Shown piece after piece: positions 55,138 to 64,000 of a stretch of DNA of 64,000 bases. This DNA comes from Xanthobacteraceae bacterium (GTDB taxonomy: Bacteria; Pseudomonadota; Alphaproteobacteria; Rhizobiales; Xanthobacteraceae). The translations under genes and the position numbers were made by a program. The notes under the pieces are model-generated. The model worked only from the letters and a program-made list of their open reading frames with translations. It did no database searches and was not told the DNA's origin. The stretch covers positions 1-64,000 of the forward strand of contig JARLJA010000088.1 in NCBI GenBank assembly GCA_031291445.1, read 5' to 3'. The stretch's first letter is position 1. Each line of letters begins with the position of its first letter.

Positions 55138-55986
55138 ATGCAGGATTTCAGTGAAAGACTGTTGGCGGGCAAGCGCGTCCTGATCACGGGCGGCGGCACC
55201 GGACTCGGCAAGGCCATGGGCCGGCGCTTTCTCGAACTCGGGGCCACCCTCGTGATCTGCGGCCGGCGCCGGGAGGTGCTGGAAGCGACCGCCACCGAAT
55301 TCCGCGACGGTTTCGGCCGCGAGACGCAGACGATGGTGTGCGACATTCGCGACGGCGCCGCCGTCGAGCACATGCTCGACGGCATCTGGGCCAGCGGACC
55401 GCTCGACGTCCTGGTCAACAACGCCGCGGCGAATTTCCTGGCACAGACCCACAGGCTCTCGAACCGCGCCATCGACGCGGTGCTGGCGATCTGCCTGCAC
55501 GGCACCGCCTATTGCACCGCCGGCGTCGGCCGGCGCTGGATCGACAGCGGCCGCGGCGGCACGGTGCTGAGCATCCTGACGCTATCGGCGCTGATGGGCG
55601 CGCCGTTCACGGCGCCGTCCGCCATGGCCAAGGCCGGCATCGACGCCATGACCAAGAGCCTCGCGGTGGAATGGGGCCCCCATGGCATCCGCCTGGTCGC
55701 GGTCGCGCCCGGATCGTTCCCGACCGAAGGCGCGGGCGCGCGCCTGACACCGCTCGGCGCGGACGGCGACCTTGCCGCGAGCGTGCCGCTGCGCCGCCAC
55801 GGCGACCACGCCGAGCTCGCCAATCTCTGCGCCTTCCTGGTCTCGGATCTCGCCGGCTATATTACCGGCGAAACCGTGGTGATCGACGGCGGACGGCGAT
55901 TTCTCGGCGGCGCCCGCAGCGGCAGCGCCGCGATGCTCACGTGGACCGACGAAGACTGGAAGCGCCAACGCGCCGGGATGCCGTGA
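55138..55986 (+). CDS. SDR oxidoreductase, 2,4-dienoyl-CoA reductase-like
   Basis: 282 residues from ATG 55138, with GGGAGAG upstream. The Rossmann glycine motif is VLITGGGTGLGKAMG (about 14-28); NNAA and the DxxD region follow. The usual SDR catalytic Tyr of YxxxK is a Ser here: APSAMAKAGIDAMTKSLAVE. That pattern, and the ending VAPGSFPTEGAGARLTP, match the DECR1 (mitochondrial-type 2,4-dienoyl-CoA reductase) subgroup, where the Tyr is also missing. Role in unsaturated fatty-acid oxidation is inferred. It is divergent from cynS and followed by rfbA after 200 bases. Confidence 0.85.
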   Translation: MQDFSERLLAGKRVLITGGGTGLGKAMGRRFLELGATLVICGRRREVLEATATEFRDGFGRETQTMVCDIRDGAAVEHMLDGIWASGPLDVLVNNAAANFLAQTHRLSNRAIDAVLAICLHGTAYCTAGVGRRWIDSGRGGTVLSILTLSALMGAPFTAPSAMAKAGIDAMTKSLAVEWGPHGIRLVAVAPGSFPTEGAGARLTPLGADGDLAASVPLRRHGDHAELANLCAFLVSDLAGYITGETVVIDGGRRFLGGARSGSAAMLTWTDEDWKRQRAGMP

Positions 55987-56186
55987 GGCACCGTCGCGAA
56001 ATCCTCGAAACCCCGCCGCCTTCAAGGTCTTGGCGATCCGCGCCGCCGGACCTTGGGAAGTTTTGTCTTAACAAATCCGCCCTGACTTTGTCCCATTCCC
56101 AACCGTCGAAGTTTAGCGTCCGTCTTTAGCTCCCCTGTACTCCCTGTCCGGTAGGTGAGACGGACGGTTTCCACACAGGGGTCATC

Positions 56187-57116
56187 ATGAAGGGCATCAT
56201 TCTCGCAGGCGGCAGCGGAACGCGTCTCTATCCGATCACCACGGTGGTCTCCAAGCAGTTGCTCCCGGTGTTCGACAAGCCGATGATCTATTATCCGCTG
56301 TCGACGCTGATGTTCGCGGGCATCCGCGAGATCCTCATCATCTCGACGCCGCAGGATCGTCCGCTGTTCGAGCGCCTGCTCGGCGACGGCTCCGATTTCG
56401 GCCTAGAGCTCAGCTACGCCTCGCAGGACAAGCCGCGCGGGCTCGCCGATGCCTTCATCGTCGGGCGCGACTTCGTCGGCGACGACGAGGTCGCCCTGAT
56501 CCTGGGCGACAACATCTTCCACGGCAGCGGATTGCCGGACATGCTGGCGCGCGCCTCGATGCGCAGCAACGAGGCCACGGTGTTCGCCTACGCCGTCAAC
56601 AGCCCCGAACAGTATGGCGTGGTCGAGCTCGACGGCCGCGGCCGCCCGATCGGCATCGCGGAGAAGCCGAAGGATCCGAAATCCAACCTCGCGGTCACCG
56701 GGCTCTACTTCTACGACAACGACGTGCTCGACATCGCGGCCAAGCTGAAACCGTCGGCGCGCGGCGAGATCGAGATCACCGACGTCAACCGGGCCTATCT
56801 CGAGCGCGGCGACCTCCACGTCGAGGTGCTGGGCCGCGGCTTCGCCTGGCTCGACACCGGCACCCACGAGACCCTGGTCGAGGCCAGCCATTTCGTCCAG
56901 ATCCTGGAACAGCGCCAGGGCCTGCGCATCGCCTGCATCGAGGAAATCGCGCTGCGCCTGCGCTATATCGACGCCGCGCAGTTCCTCAGGCTCGCGCAAC
57001 GGGTTGCCAAAAGCAGTTACGGCCAGTATCTGCTTTCGGTCCACCGCTCCTTCGTCGACACCAGCTACGCGATCGGATCCCAGGCATGCGGCACGACGGC
57101 GCAACTGTATTCGTAA
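56187..57116 (+). CDS. rfbA: Glucose-1-phosphate thymidylyltransferase
   Basis: Makes dTDP-glucose from glucose-1-phosphate and dTTP, first step to dTDP-rhamnose. 309 residues, with the N-terminal signature [43 protein letters not shown], and the C-terminal [16 protein letters not shown]. The last part is longer than average by a few residues. The gene overlaps rfbB by 31 bases. rfbC and rfbD are not in the window. Confidence 0.96.
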   Translation: MKGIILAGGSGTRLYPITTVVSKQLLPVFDKPMIYYPLSTLMFAGIREILIISTPQDRPLFERLLGDGSDFGLELSYASQDKPRGLADAFIVGRDFVGDDEVALILGDNIFHGSGLPDMLARASMRSNEATVFAYAVNSPEQYGVVELDGRGRPIGIAEKPKDPKSNLAVTGLYFYDNDVLDIAAKLKPSARGEIEITDVNRAYLERGDLHVEVLGRGFAWLDTGTHETLVEASHFVQILEQRQGLRIACIEEIALRLRYIDAAQFLRLAQRVAKSSYGQYLLSVHRSFVDTSYAIGSQACGTTAQLYS

Positions 57117-58171
57117 CCGGCGGGGCCGGCTTCATCGGCTCGGCGGTGGTCCGCCACCTGCTCGACCACACCGGCGCCTTGGTCGTCAACATCGACAAGC
57201 TGACCTACGCGTCGAACCTCGACTCGATCCCGCAGGCGACGCGGCATCCGCGCTACGCCTTCGCCCGGGCCGACATCTGCGACGCCGCGGCGCTGGCCGG
57301 ACTGTTCGAGCGCTACCGGCCCGCCGCGGTGATGAACCTCGCTGCCGAGAGCCACGTCGACCGCTCGATCGAGGGACCTGGCGACTTCATCCGGACCAAC
57401 GTGGTCGGCACCTTCACGCTGCTGCAGGAAACGCTGCGCCACTGGCGCGGACTTGCCCTGGAGCAACAGCAGGAGTTCCGCTTCCTGCACATCTCGACCG
57501 ACGAAGTGTATGGCAGTCTCGGTCCGCAGGGCCTGTTCACCGAGACCACGCCCTATTCACCGAACTCGCCCTACTCCGCCAGCAAGGCCTCGTCCGATCA
57601 CCTGGTGCGGGCGTGGCACGAGACCTACGGGCTGCCGACGCTGGTGACCAACTGCTCCAACAATTACGGTCCTTATCACTTCCCCGAAAAGCTGATCCCG
57701 CACATCATCATCCGCGGCCTCGCCGGTGAAAGCCTGCCGGTTTACGGCGACGGCAAGAACGTGCGCGACTGGCTCTATGTCGAGGACCACGCCCGCGCCC
57801 TGGCGTTGGTGCTGGAGCGCGGCCGGGTCGGCGAGACCTACAATATCGGCGGCCGCAACGAACGCGAAAACCTCCATGTCGTCGAGACCATCTGCGACGA
57901 ACTCGATCGGCTGCGGCCGCGGCCCGAGGGCGCGCGGCGAAAGCTCATCAGCTTCGTGACCGACCGGCCCGGCCACGACCGCCGCTATGCCATCGACGCC
58001 GGCAAGCTCGAACGCGAGCTCGGCTGGCAGGCCCGGGAGACCTTCGAGACCGGCCTCGCCAAGACCGTGCGCTGGTATCTCGACAACGAGGCGTGGTGGC
58101 AGGCCATCCTGGCCCGCGGCTACAAGGCGACCCGCATCGGCCTGGCCCAACCGGTGGCCGCTGCGGGGTAA
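57086..58171 (+). CDS. rfbB: dTDP-glucose 4,6-dehydratase
   Basis: Second step in dTDP-rhamnose or related deoxysugar synthesis. 361 residues with the NAD motif [34 protein letters not shown], the catalytic STDEVYG (Asp-Glu) and [15 protein letters not shown] (Tyr-xxx-Lys), and [17 protein letters not shown]. The start is at 57086 inside rfbA, which it overlaps by 31 bases; this is required because the glycine motif follows directly. The next gene starts 58 bases later. Confidence 0.96.
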   Translation: MRHDGATVFVTGGAGFIGSAVVRHLLDHTGALVVNIDKLTYASNLDSIPQATRHPRYAFARADICDAAALAGLFERYRPAAVMNLAAESHVDRSIEGPGDFIRTNVVGTFTLLQETLRHWRGLALEQQQEFRFLHISTDEVYGSLGPQGLFTETTPYSPNSPYSASKASSDHLVRAWHETYGLPTLVTNCSNNYGPYHFPEKLIPHIIIRGLAGESLPVYGDGKNVRDWLYVEDHARALALVLERGRVGETYNIGGRNERENLHVVETICDELDRLRPRPEGARRKLISFVTDRPGHDRRYAIDAGKLERELGWQARETFETGLAKTVRWYLDNEAWWQAILARGYKATRIGLAQPVAAAG

Positions 58172-58229
58172 CGTCACGCTGCCGCCGGAATCGGAAGGCC
58201 TGACTGCCCATCCTGGCGGGATTCGTGGG

Positions 58230-59381
58230 ATGACCTCTGTTCGACTGACCCGCCGCGGCGTGTTGCGGCTTGTGGCCGGCGCCGCGGTTGCAGCCCATGC
58301 GCGCCCCGCCGCGGCCCGCGCTAGGGCGCTGCTCGGCGCGCTGCGCTGGGATGCCTGGTACGCTCCGGGCTCTTCGGTCACCGCCGCCGTCGAGCGCTCG
58401 CTCACCCCGCCGCGCTACCAGCCGCGCCTGCCCTTTTTCGCCAGCGTCGACGAGGCCGGCCGGCCGCATCTGCCGGCGATCTCCCAACCCCTGATGGATC
58501 TCGAGATCGCCCAGGCGCTCTACGCCGGCCTCGACTACTGGGCATTCGTCGCCTATCCGGCGAGCGATCCCATGACGCGGCCGCTGGACCTGTTCCTGTC
58601 GAGCACGCGGCGCGGGCCGCTCAGGTTCTGCATGTTCACCGGGCTCGACGCCTGGGGCACCGCCGCCCAGCCGTCGCCATTGATCGAAGCTCATCTGAAG
58701 CTGATGGCACATGAGGCCTGGCAGCGGGTCGAGGGCGGGCGCCCGCTCTATTTCCTCGGCTTCGTCACCGAACAGCTGGCGCGCGAGCGCTGGGGCGGTC
58801 TCGACGGCCTGCGCGACGGCATCGCCCGCTTCCGCGCCAGGGCGCGGGAGGCCGGCGCCGGGGATCCCTACATCGTGGCCGCGGTGCTGCCGCGCACCGC
58901 CGTGACCCTGCACCGGCAGATCGGTGCCGACGCCGCCAGCGCCTATTCGATCGCGGACGGCCGCGCCACCGGCGATTTCGCCACGCTGGCGCGGATCGTC
59001 GAGGCCGGCTGGCAGTCGCTTGCCGGATCGGGCCTGCCGGTGGTGCCGACGGTGATGGCGGGCTGGGACCGCCGCCCGCGCGTCGAGGCGCCGGTGCCGT
59101 GGGAAAAGAGCCAGCGACTTGGCGCGGGGCTCGAATACTTCTTCGAGGGTCCCTCGCCGACGCAGCTGTCGGACCAGGTCGAGCGGGCGTTCGCCTTCGT
59201 CGACCAGGAGCCGCAGGGACGCCGCGCCCCCGCGGTGCTGGTCTATGCCTGGAACGAGAACGACGAAGGCGGCTGGCTGGTCCCGACCCGGCCGTGCGAC
59301 CAGGCCCGCCTGCAGGCTCTCCACCGCACCTTGAAGCCGGCGGATGCAGCAAACCCTCCCGGTTGCGCCGTCGGCCGATAA
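58230..59381 (+). CDS. Tat-exported GH99-like glycoside hydrolase-type protein
   Basis: 383 residues from ATG 58230. The twin-arginine signal LTRRGVLRLVAGAAVAAHA targets it to the periplasm. The rest is a TIM-barrel-like protein of the GH99/GH71-like type, with the acidic end motif YAWNENDEGGWLVPT (about 350), which aligns with the AWNEWCEGAYLEPD motif of the WbsX proteins, including the fusion 2 kb downstream. It may trim or modify the exported polysaccharide. Catalytic activity cannot be stated. It is downstream of rfbB on the same strand. Confidence 0.7.
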   Translation: MTSVRLTRRGVLRLVAGAAVAAHARPAAARARALLGALRWDAWYAPGSSVTAAVERSLTPPRYQPRLPFFASVDEAGRPHLPAISQPLMDLEIAQALYAGLDYWAFVAYPASDPMTRPLDLFLSSTRRGPLRFCMFTGLDAWGTAAQPSPLIEAHLKLMAHEAWQRVEGGRPLYFLGFVTEQLARERWGGLDGLRDGIARFRARAREAGAGDPYIVAAVLPRTAVTLHRQIGADAASAYSIADGRATGDFATLARIVEAGWQSLAGSGLPVVPTVMAGWDRRPRVEAPVPWEKSQRLGAGLEYFFEGPSPTQLSDQVERAFAFVDQEPQGRRAPAVLVYAWNENDEGGWLVPTRPCDQARLQALHRTLKPADAANPPGCAVGR

Positions 59382-59403
59382 CAGCGGGCGAAGCTTCCTC
59401 CGC

Positions 59404-60531
59404 TCACTCCGCGGCGCTGAGCTGCGGCACCGCCGCCCTGGGCGTCAGCCCGTTCTGCCGCAGGAACGCCATGTATTGCGGGAACAGGACCTTGTAGCGC
59501 TCCTCGAGCGCGGCACAGTCGACCCGATTGTACAGCTCGCGGACATCGATCGTCTCGAGATCGAAGATGTTGACATACGGCATGCCCAGGAACCGGCACA
59601 TGTCCTCGGTCCGGGTGTCGTGGCAGATCACGCAGGCGGGAACGCCGTGCTGCAGGGCGATCATGTTGCCGTGAAAGCGGTGCCCGAACACGAAGTCGTA
59701 GCCGCGAATGGCGTCGATCCAGTCGTCGACGTCGAAGAACACCTTGACGTGGTCGCGAGCCCACGCCGCCAGCCGCCCCCGTTCGGCAACGCCATCGAGC
59801 GCGCTGACCACTTCGTCGCAAGCCCGGTTGCGTTCCTCCGGCGATCCGCTGGCGAGAATGATCTCCGGGTGTTCGCTCTGGGCGATGAAATCGGCGTCGC
59901 GGTTGACGGCCTCGCGGTAGATGCCGCGGACCAGATTGGCCATCTTGTCGGCGTCGAAGGCGTGAGACACCACGTCGCGCGAGGCGTTGACCGCGATCCG
60001 CTCCACGGCGTTGAACTCGCGCTTGGTCAGCATCAGCGACGGCGACCGCCTCATGTAGTAGGACGGGCAGCCGGTCACGGTGACGTTGTGAACGCCGCGC
60101 CGCGCCAGCACTTCGCGGGTGTACGGCCCGCGCACGCCGATCCTGACTGCGCGTTCGGCGATCACCTTGACGAACCGCTCGGTACCGGGATGCAGCTCGA
60201 TGTCGGGATCGTAGCTGCTGGACTGCGCGCCGAGGCCGACGATGGCGACCGGCAGGTTGGCTTGCTCGATGTATTCGGCCATGCCGCCGAAATCGAACGA
60301 CCGGAACAGGAAGTTGGCCGCGGCGATGACGATCATGTCGTAGCGTTCGCCGACCTCGCGCGGATCGACCGAATATTCCCACGCCACCTCGTCGTGCTCG
60401 ATCTGGCTCAATAGCGCATGCGCAATGATCTGGTTCCCGGTGTTGCCCCCGGTCTTCCCCAGCTTCGCGATCGGGGTATCGCTCGGATCGCTTTTGAAGC
60501 TCGGGGTCGCGCCCAGCAGAAAGATCTTCAT
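59404..60531 (-). CDS. Polysaccharide pyruvyl transferase family protein
   Basis: 375 residues of the PS_pyruv_trans family, which add pyruvate ketals (from PEP) to exopolysaccharide sugars. Signatures: early KTGGNTGNQIIAHALL, MIVIAAANFLFRSF, VGLGAQ, and the later FVFGHRFHGNMIALQHGVPACVI with the conserved HG-N-A. The fold is cytoplasmic GT-B-like. It is convergent with the GH99-like gene. Pyruvylated EPS is common in rhizobia, so the role is credible though the acceptor is unknown. Confidence 0.88.
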   Translation of the reverse strand: MKIFLLGATPSFKSDPSDTPIAKLGKTGGNTGNQIIAHALLSQIEHDEVAWEYSVDPREVGERYDMIVIAAANFLFRSFDFGGMAEYIEQANLPVAIVGLGAQSSSYDPDIELHPGTERFVKVIAERAVRIGVRGPYTREVLARRGVHNVTVTGCPSYYMRRSPSLMLTKREFNAVERIAVNASRDVVSHAFDADKMANLVRGIYREAVNRDADFIAQSEHPEIILASGSPEERNRACDEVVSALDGVAERGRLAAWARDHVKVFFDVDDWIDAIRGYDFVFGHRFHGNMIALQHGVPACVICHDTRTEDMCRFLGMPYVNIFDLETIDVRELYNRVDCAALEERYKVLFPQYMAFLRQNGLTPRAAVPQLSAAE

Positions 60532-60734
60532 GCTCAGCCTCTCGGCACTCGTGTGTCAATTGCTCCGATCGCACGGGACACCCGTTCGATCGTCTCCGGC
60601 TCCGATTTTCGCCCGCGCCCTATGAACGAAACACCAAAACGCGGCGATTGCTGCTCGGTATCCGGGACGCGAATTCAATCAGATGCGCCAATACCTAAAT
60701 TTCGGCTAATCGGGTCGGCCGCATTTGTCGCGCT

Positions 60735-61178
60735 TCAGGCCGCGGTCAGCGCCAGTTTCCACTGCACCGCGGCTTCCTCCTTGTCGGCGCTCGGACTGCG
60801 CCCCTCGGCGGCGCCGACGGCGTCGAAATGCTGAAGCGCGGATGCGACATGTCCTTGCGCGATGGCCGCGGCGACGTCCGGATAGCGCTTGAGATACCAG
60901 TCGGCATCGACCGGCGCGCCGCCGCCCTTGCGTCCCTCGAAATAGCCGTAGCCGATATAGTGCAGGCGGGCGCTTTCGACCTCGCCGCGCTCGACGGCGT
61001 GGCGCACGTCGGGGTTGGCGGCGAGATAGGCCTCCTCGTCGAAATCGTTGGCCGCCAGCGCCAGCTGCAGCAGCAGCTTGAGCAGCTGGGTCGGGATCGT
61101 CACCCGGCCGGCGCCGTCGAGTGCGACGGAACCGGCGCCGAGCCGGCTCAGAAGCGCGTCAAATGGCGGAACATACAT
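60735..61178 (-). CDS. Two-repeat protein of the YLxxNPDV type
   Basis: 147 residues from ATG 61178. It contains two copies of a repeat that often accompanies surface-polysaccharide glycosyltransferases: FDEEAYLAANPDVRHAVERG ... HYIGYGYFEGR and VDADWYLKRYPDVAAAIAQG ... HFDAVGAAEGR. The N-terminal 50 residues are helical with a hydrophobic stretch. The repeat likely mediates protein interactions in glycan assembly, but its function is not established. It sits 45 bases downstream of the large WbsX-GT fusion gene on the same strand. Confidence 0.8.
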   Translation of the reverse strand: MYVPPFDALLSRLGAGSVALDGAGRVTIPTQLLKLLLQLALAANDFDEEAYLAANPDVRHAVERGEVESARLHYIGYGYFEGRKGGGAPVDADWYLKRYPDVAAAIAQGHVASALQHFDAVGAAEGRSPSADKEEAAVQWKLALTAA

Positions 61179-61223
61179 CGGATCAGTCCTCACAAGTCCT
61201 CGCAACAGCTCCCCGGCGCCACG

Positions 61224-64000
61224 TCAGGCCGGCTCGACCACGCGCGCGCCACGTCGCCGCGGGCCGTCGGCCGGCGGCGCGGTGCCTGTCAGCTGCGTCG
61301 TCACCTCGTCGAGATAGCGCGCCTGCGCCGCGAGGCCGGCGCGCGGCAGCGCCAGCTTCTGCCGCACGGTGCGATGCATCGCCGCGATCTCGTCGACGTG
61401 GCGCTGTGCCTTCAGCGAATGGGTCACGCTCTGGACGTGACGGCGGTGGACGTTGAGCGGATCGGCCACATAGGCGATCTTCGCGCCGGGCGCCGCCAGA
61501 CATTCGACATACAGCCGCCAGTCGCCCGCCATGCGGTACCGGGCGAGGTCGGCGCGGCAGGCCTGCAGCGTCTGCAGCAGCGCGTCACGCCGCCACAGCA
61601 CGGAGCTGACGTTCAGGATCGTGTTCTTGACGCTGAGGAACCGGGCGGTGAACTCCGCGCCATCGAACACCTCCGAGCGGGTCAGCGCGTTCGGTTCGAT
61701 GGTGGCGAAATAGGCCTTGTAGTCCGGATAGACCGGGAGCCCCTCGGCATCGATCGACTTGGAATCGGTGAAGCCCATCCGGATCGAGGGATCGGTCGCC
61801 ATCATTCCGATCAGTCCCGAGAGGAATGACGGCTCGGCCAGGTCATCGGCCTCCGCGATCCAGACGAACTCGCCGCTCGACAATTCGGCGGCCTTGGCCC
61901 ATTGCGCGAACACCGAGCCGGAGTTCTCGTCGTTGATCACCAGGGTCAGGTCGCGGTCATGCTGCTCGGCGACCGCCTCGATCACGGCGATGCTGTTGTC
62001 CGAGGAGGCATCGTCGAGCACGATGATCTCCTCCACCGGATGGCTCTGCGTGAAGATGCTGCCGAGCCGCTCCGGCAGGCAATGGGCATAGTTGTAGTTC
62101 GGCACCGCCACCGAGATCGACGGCAGGCCGGGACGCACCAGGTGCAAGAGATCGCGGACGTAAGGGACGAAGGCGAAGCGCGTTTCGCACAGCTTGCGGG
62201 TCCGCTCCCGCTCCTCCTCGTCGATGCCGTCGGTGACGAGGGTCTTGAGCTGGCCCGCCATCGCCAGGGTATCGCAATAGGGCACGACGCGGCCGACGCG
62301 GCTCTCCTTGAGGAATTCGGGAATCCCGCCGGTGTTGTCGAAGGCGACGACCGGGACACCGGCGATCATGGCTTCCAGCGCCACCGTCGGGAACGGGTCC
62401 TCGCGCGACACCAGCGCGAAGGCGTCGGCGATCGCGTAGAAGGCGGCGACGTCCTTGCGGAAGCCGGCGAGATGGAAGGTCCCCGTCGCCTTGGCTTCGC
62501 CGATCTCCGCCGCCAGCCATTCACCGAGCGACGGATCGATCCCGCCCAGCCAGATGAAATGGGTCCGCTTGCGCTGGGTCCGCATCAGGCGCCAGAGCTG
62601 CAGGAACAGGTCGAAACCCTTGCGCAGGTCGGCATAGCCGACCCCGAGCACGACCGCGGCATCCTGGTCGATGCCGAACTCCCGTCGCAACGCCGCGGCA
62701 TCGGAGGCCGCTGCCGTGATGTCCTTGTAGTTGCCCTGGGGCCGCACCAGCAGCCGCTCATCGTCGGCGAATTTCAGCGCCTCGATCAGGCGATCGCGCA
62801 CGTAGCCGGAGGCAAACACCACGCGCTGGGCCGCGGCGATCCCGGCCCGCGCCGATCCCTCCAGGCCCTTTTCGTGCAGCAGCCGCGGCAGCTCGTGCAC
62901 CAGCAGCACCGAGCGAATGCCCTGCCCCGCCAGCAGCGGAACCACATGGCCCGACGCCGTGGTGTTGACGATGGCGCCGGTCAGGCCCGCCTCGCGCAGG
63001 CTCTGGATCTTGGCGGCGAGCGCCGTCGCGTCCCGCGCCACGGTGAGCGGCGCCACGGCGGCGTAGTCGGCGGCCATCTCGCCATCGCCCAGCAGCAGGA
63101 ACTCGACGTCGACCCCGAACGAGGTACGCAGCGTCTTGCCGATGTTGAGCAGCAGATGCTGCGCGCCGCTCGGAAAGGCGTCGTGGCCCACCAGCAGCAC
63201 CCGCGGCCGCGCCGTCGTCGGCGTCAGCCCCGAGACCGCGCGGCCGGTGGCGTTGAGATAGGCCGAGCCGAAATGCAGGTCCGGCTCCAGATAGGCGCCC
63301 TCGCACCACTCGTTCCAGGCGTTGATGCAGACGATCGCCTCGCCGAAGAAAGTCTCGCGCTGGGCCTTCTCGACCAGCGCGCCGAGCCAAGCCTCGTATT
63401 TCGACGGGGTCGAGCCGTGGATGACGAGCCCCTTGCCCTGGCGCCGGGCGTCGTTGTCCCAGCTCGGCACCGCGGTCTTGATCAGCGGGAACGGCGGCGT
63501 CGGCTCGTCCAGCGAGTAACGCGCCACGTCGTCGTAGCTGAAGATCTGGCCGCCGAAGGTGTCGTCGATGTAGTCGATCCCGGCGTTGATCTGGGAGACG
63601 AACTTCGTCACCTTGTGGGGCGGAAATTCGACGGCGCCGTCCAGCCCGAACACCCGCGGATCGAAATCATCGAAGCTCTGGCTCATGATGATGATCGGCT
63701 TTTCGTCGTAACGCTCCTGGAACATGCGGCGCCAGCGTGCGATGGTGCGCGCGGTGTCCGGGATCAGCCGGGGACGGTAGATCATCAGCAGCGGCCGGCC
63801 GCCGATCCGGATATAGCGGCGGTCGGCGAAATGGCGGGCGAAGTCCTTGACCAGGCGCTCGTCGTCCTCGGCGAGATAATCTTGCGAGATCAGGACCTCG
63901 CCTTCCATGCCGTCCCAGCGCCGGGTCCAGTTCTCGTTGGCCCACATCAGGCAGAACGGCATGTCGATGTCGGGGGCGCCGAGCAATTGCTCCAGCGGCC
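61224..64000 (-). CDS. WbsX-GT4-GT2 fusion glycosyltransferase (5' end beyond window)
   Basis: At least 925 residues. The frame is open to base 64000, so the start is outside. Three domains: a WbsX (Glyco_tran_WbsX, GH99-like) part (MPFCLMWANENWTRRWDG near the edge; CINAWNEWCEGAYLEPD about 220), a GT4 part (about 260-600; LGGIDPSLGEW, VSREDPFPTVALEAMIAGVP), and a C-terminal GT2 part (about 620-850; ISVAVPNYNYAHCLPERLGS, DDASSDNSI, AEADDLAEPSFLSG). One polypeptide with these three activities assembles complex polysaccharides. The C-terminus ends in a helical tail. It is upstream of the repeat protein and is probably part of its operon. Confidence 0.88.
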   Translation of the reverse strand, partial: PLEQLLGAPDIDMPFCLMWANENWTRRWDGMEGEVLISQDYLAEDDERLVKDFARHFADRRYIRIGGRPLLMIYRPRLIPDTARTIARWRRMFQERYDEKPIIIMSQSFDDFDPRVFGLDGAVEFPPHKVTKFVSQINAGIDYIDDTFGGQIFSYDDVARYSLDEPTPPFPLIKTAVPSWDNDARRQGKGLVIHGSTPSKYEAWLGALVEKAQRETFFGEAIVCINAWNEWCEGAYLEPDLHFGSAYLNATGRAVSGLTPTTARPRVLLVGHDAFPSGAQHLLLNIGKTLRTSFGVDVEFLLLGDGEMAADYAAVAPLTVARDATALAAKIQSLREAGLTGAIVNTTASGHVVPLLAGQGIRSVLLVHELPRLLHEKGLEGSARAGIAAAQRVVFASGYVRDRLIEALKFADDERLLVRPQGNYKDITAAASDAAALRREFGIDQDAAVVLGVGYADLRKGFDLFLQLWRLMRTQRKRTHFIWLGGIDPSLGEWLAAEIGEAKATGTFHLAGFRKDVAAFYAIADAFALVSREDPFPTVALEAMIAGVPVVAFDNTGGIPEFLKESRVGRVVPYCDTLAMAGQLKTLVTDGIDEEERERTRKLCETRFAFVPYVRDLLHLVRPGLPSISVAVPNYNYAHCLPERLGSIFTQSHPVEEIIVLDDASSDNSIAVIEAVAEQHDRDLTLVINDENSGSVFAQWAKAAELSSGEFVWIAEADDLAEPSFLSGLIGMMATDPSIRMGFTDSKSIDAEGLPVYPDYKAYFATIEPNALTRSEVFDGAEFTARFLSVKNTILNVSSVLWRRDALLQTLQACRADLARYRMAGDWRLYVECLAAPGAKIAYVADPLNVHRRHVQSVTHSLKAQRHVDEIAAMHRTVRQKLALPRAGLAAQARYLDEVTTQLTGTAPPADGPRRRGARVVEPA

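Overview
The window is a high-GC chromosomal segment of an alphaproteobacterium, most likely from the Bradyrhizobium/Rhodopseudomonas family (Nitrobacteraceae). The reasons are the gene order lon-clpX-clpP-tig-tRNA-Leu, glnB-glnA behind a sigma-54 promoter, rplM-rpsI near metY-ctaA-DUF2842, an intracellular PHB depolymerase, and short palindromic intergenic repeats of the kind common in that group. Gene identities come from reading the translated sequence by eye; no database search was run.

Layout. 1-11 kb: protein quality control (lon, clpX, clpP, trigger factor), interrupted between clpX and clpP by a four-gene minus-strand set made of an exported TPR-CHAT protease-like protein, a small exported beta-rich protein and two zinc-ribbon proteins. 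11-20 kb: a copper-site-less multicopper-oxidase-like Tat protein, nnr, glnB-glnA, an AI-2E family permease, an ABM monooxygenase and a diguanylate cyclase. 20-29 kb: an accessory island with two GT-C-like membrane proteins, an FAD oxidoreductase, a polyprenyl-phosphate-type GT2, a 92-residue exported Pro/Ser/Thr/Ala-rich peptide, a prolyl-hydroxylase-like 2OG oxygenase, a PqqD-HprK fusion and a nucleotidyltransferase. 29-36 kb: housekeeping (rpsI, rplM, thioesterase, crotonase, CoA-binding protein, metY, ctaA, DUF2842). 35-42 kb: a degenerate polysaccharide deacetylase, a GNAT-like protein, an IS110-family element inserted in an intergenic repeat, and a remnant of a type I secretion locus (HlyD tail and two unknown genes). 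42-49.5 kb: an exopolysaccharide locus (Wzc/GumC-like co-polymerase with a dead kinase domain, Wza-like lipoprotein, GT4, UndP-sugar transferase, O-antigen ligase/polymerase). 49.5-56 kb: cupin, GST, phaZ, small unknown genes, cyanase and a dienoyl-CoA-reductase-like SDR. 56-64 kb: dTDP-sugar synthesis (rfbA, rfbB) and more polysaccharide genes (GH99-like Tat protein, pyruvyltransferase, repeat protein, WbsX-GT4-GT2 fusion cut by the window end).

The most unusual candidate is the 20-29 kb island. A small exported peptide whose tail is 22 prolines in 36 residues lies next to a 2OG-Fe(II) oxygenase of prolyl-4-hydroxylase type, an HPr-kinase-like protein with a PqqD (peptide-binding) domain, a nucleotidyltransferase, and a polyprenyl-phosphate glycosyltransferase with GT-C membrane proteins. 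These are the parts one would expect for a bacterial hydroxyproline-rich, phosphorylated or glycosylated peptide, loosely comparable to plant arabinogalactan/extensin biology. This is inference from gene content. Second candidates are the exported TPR-CHAT operon, and the IS110 element, whose 3' non-coding end contains short matches to its own target and to its left end, as expected for a bridge/seek RNA.
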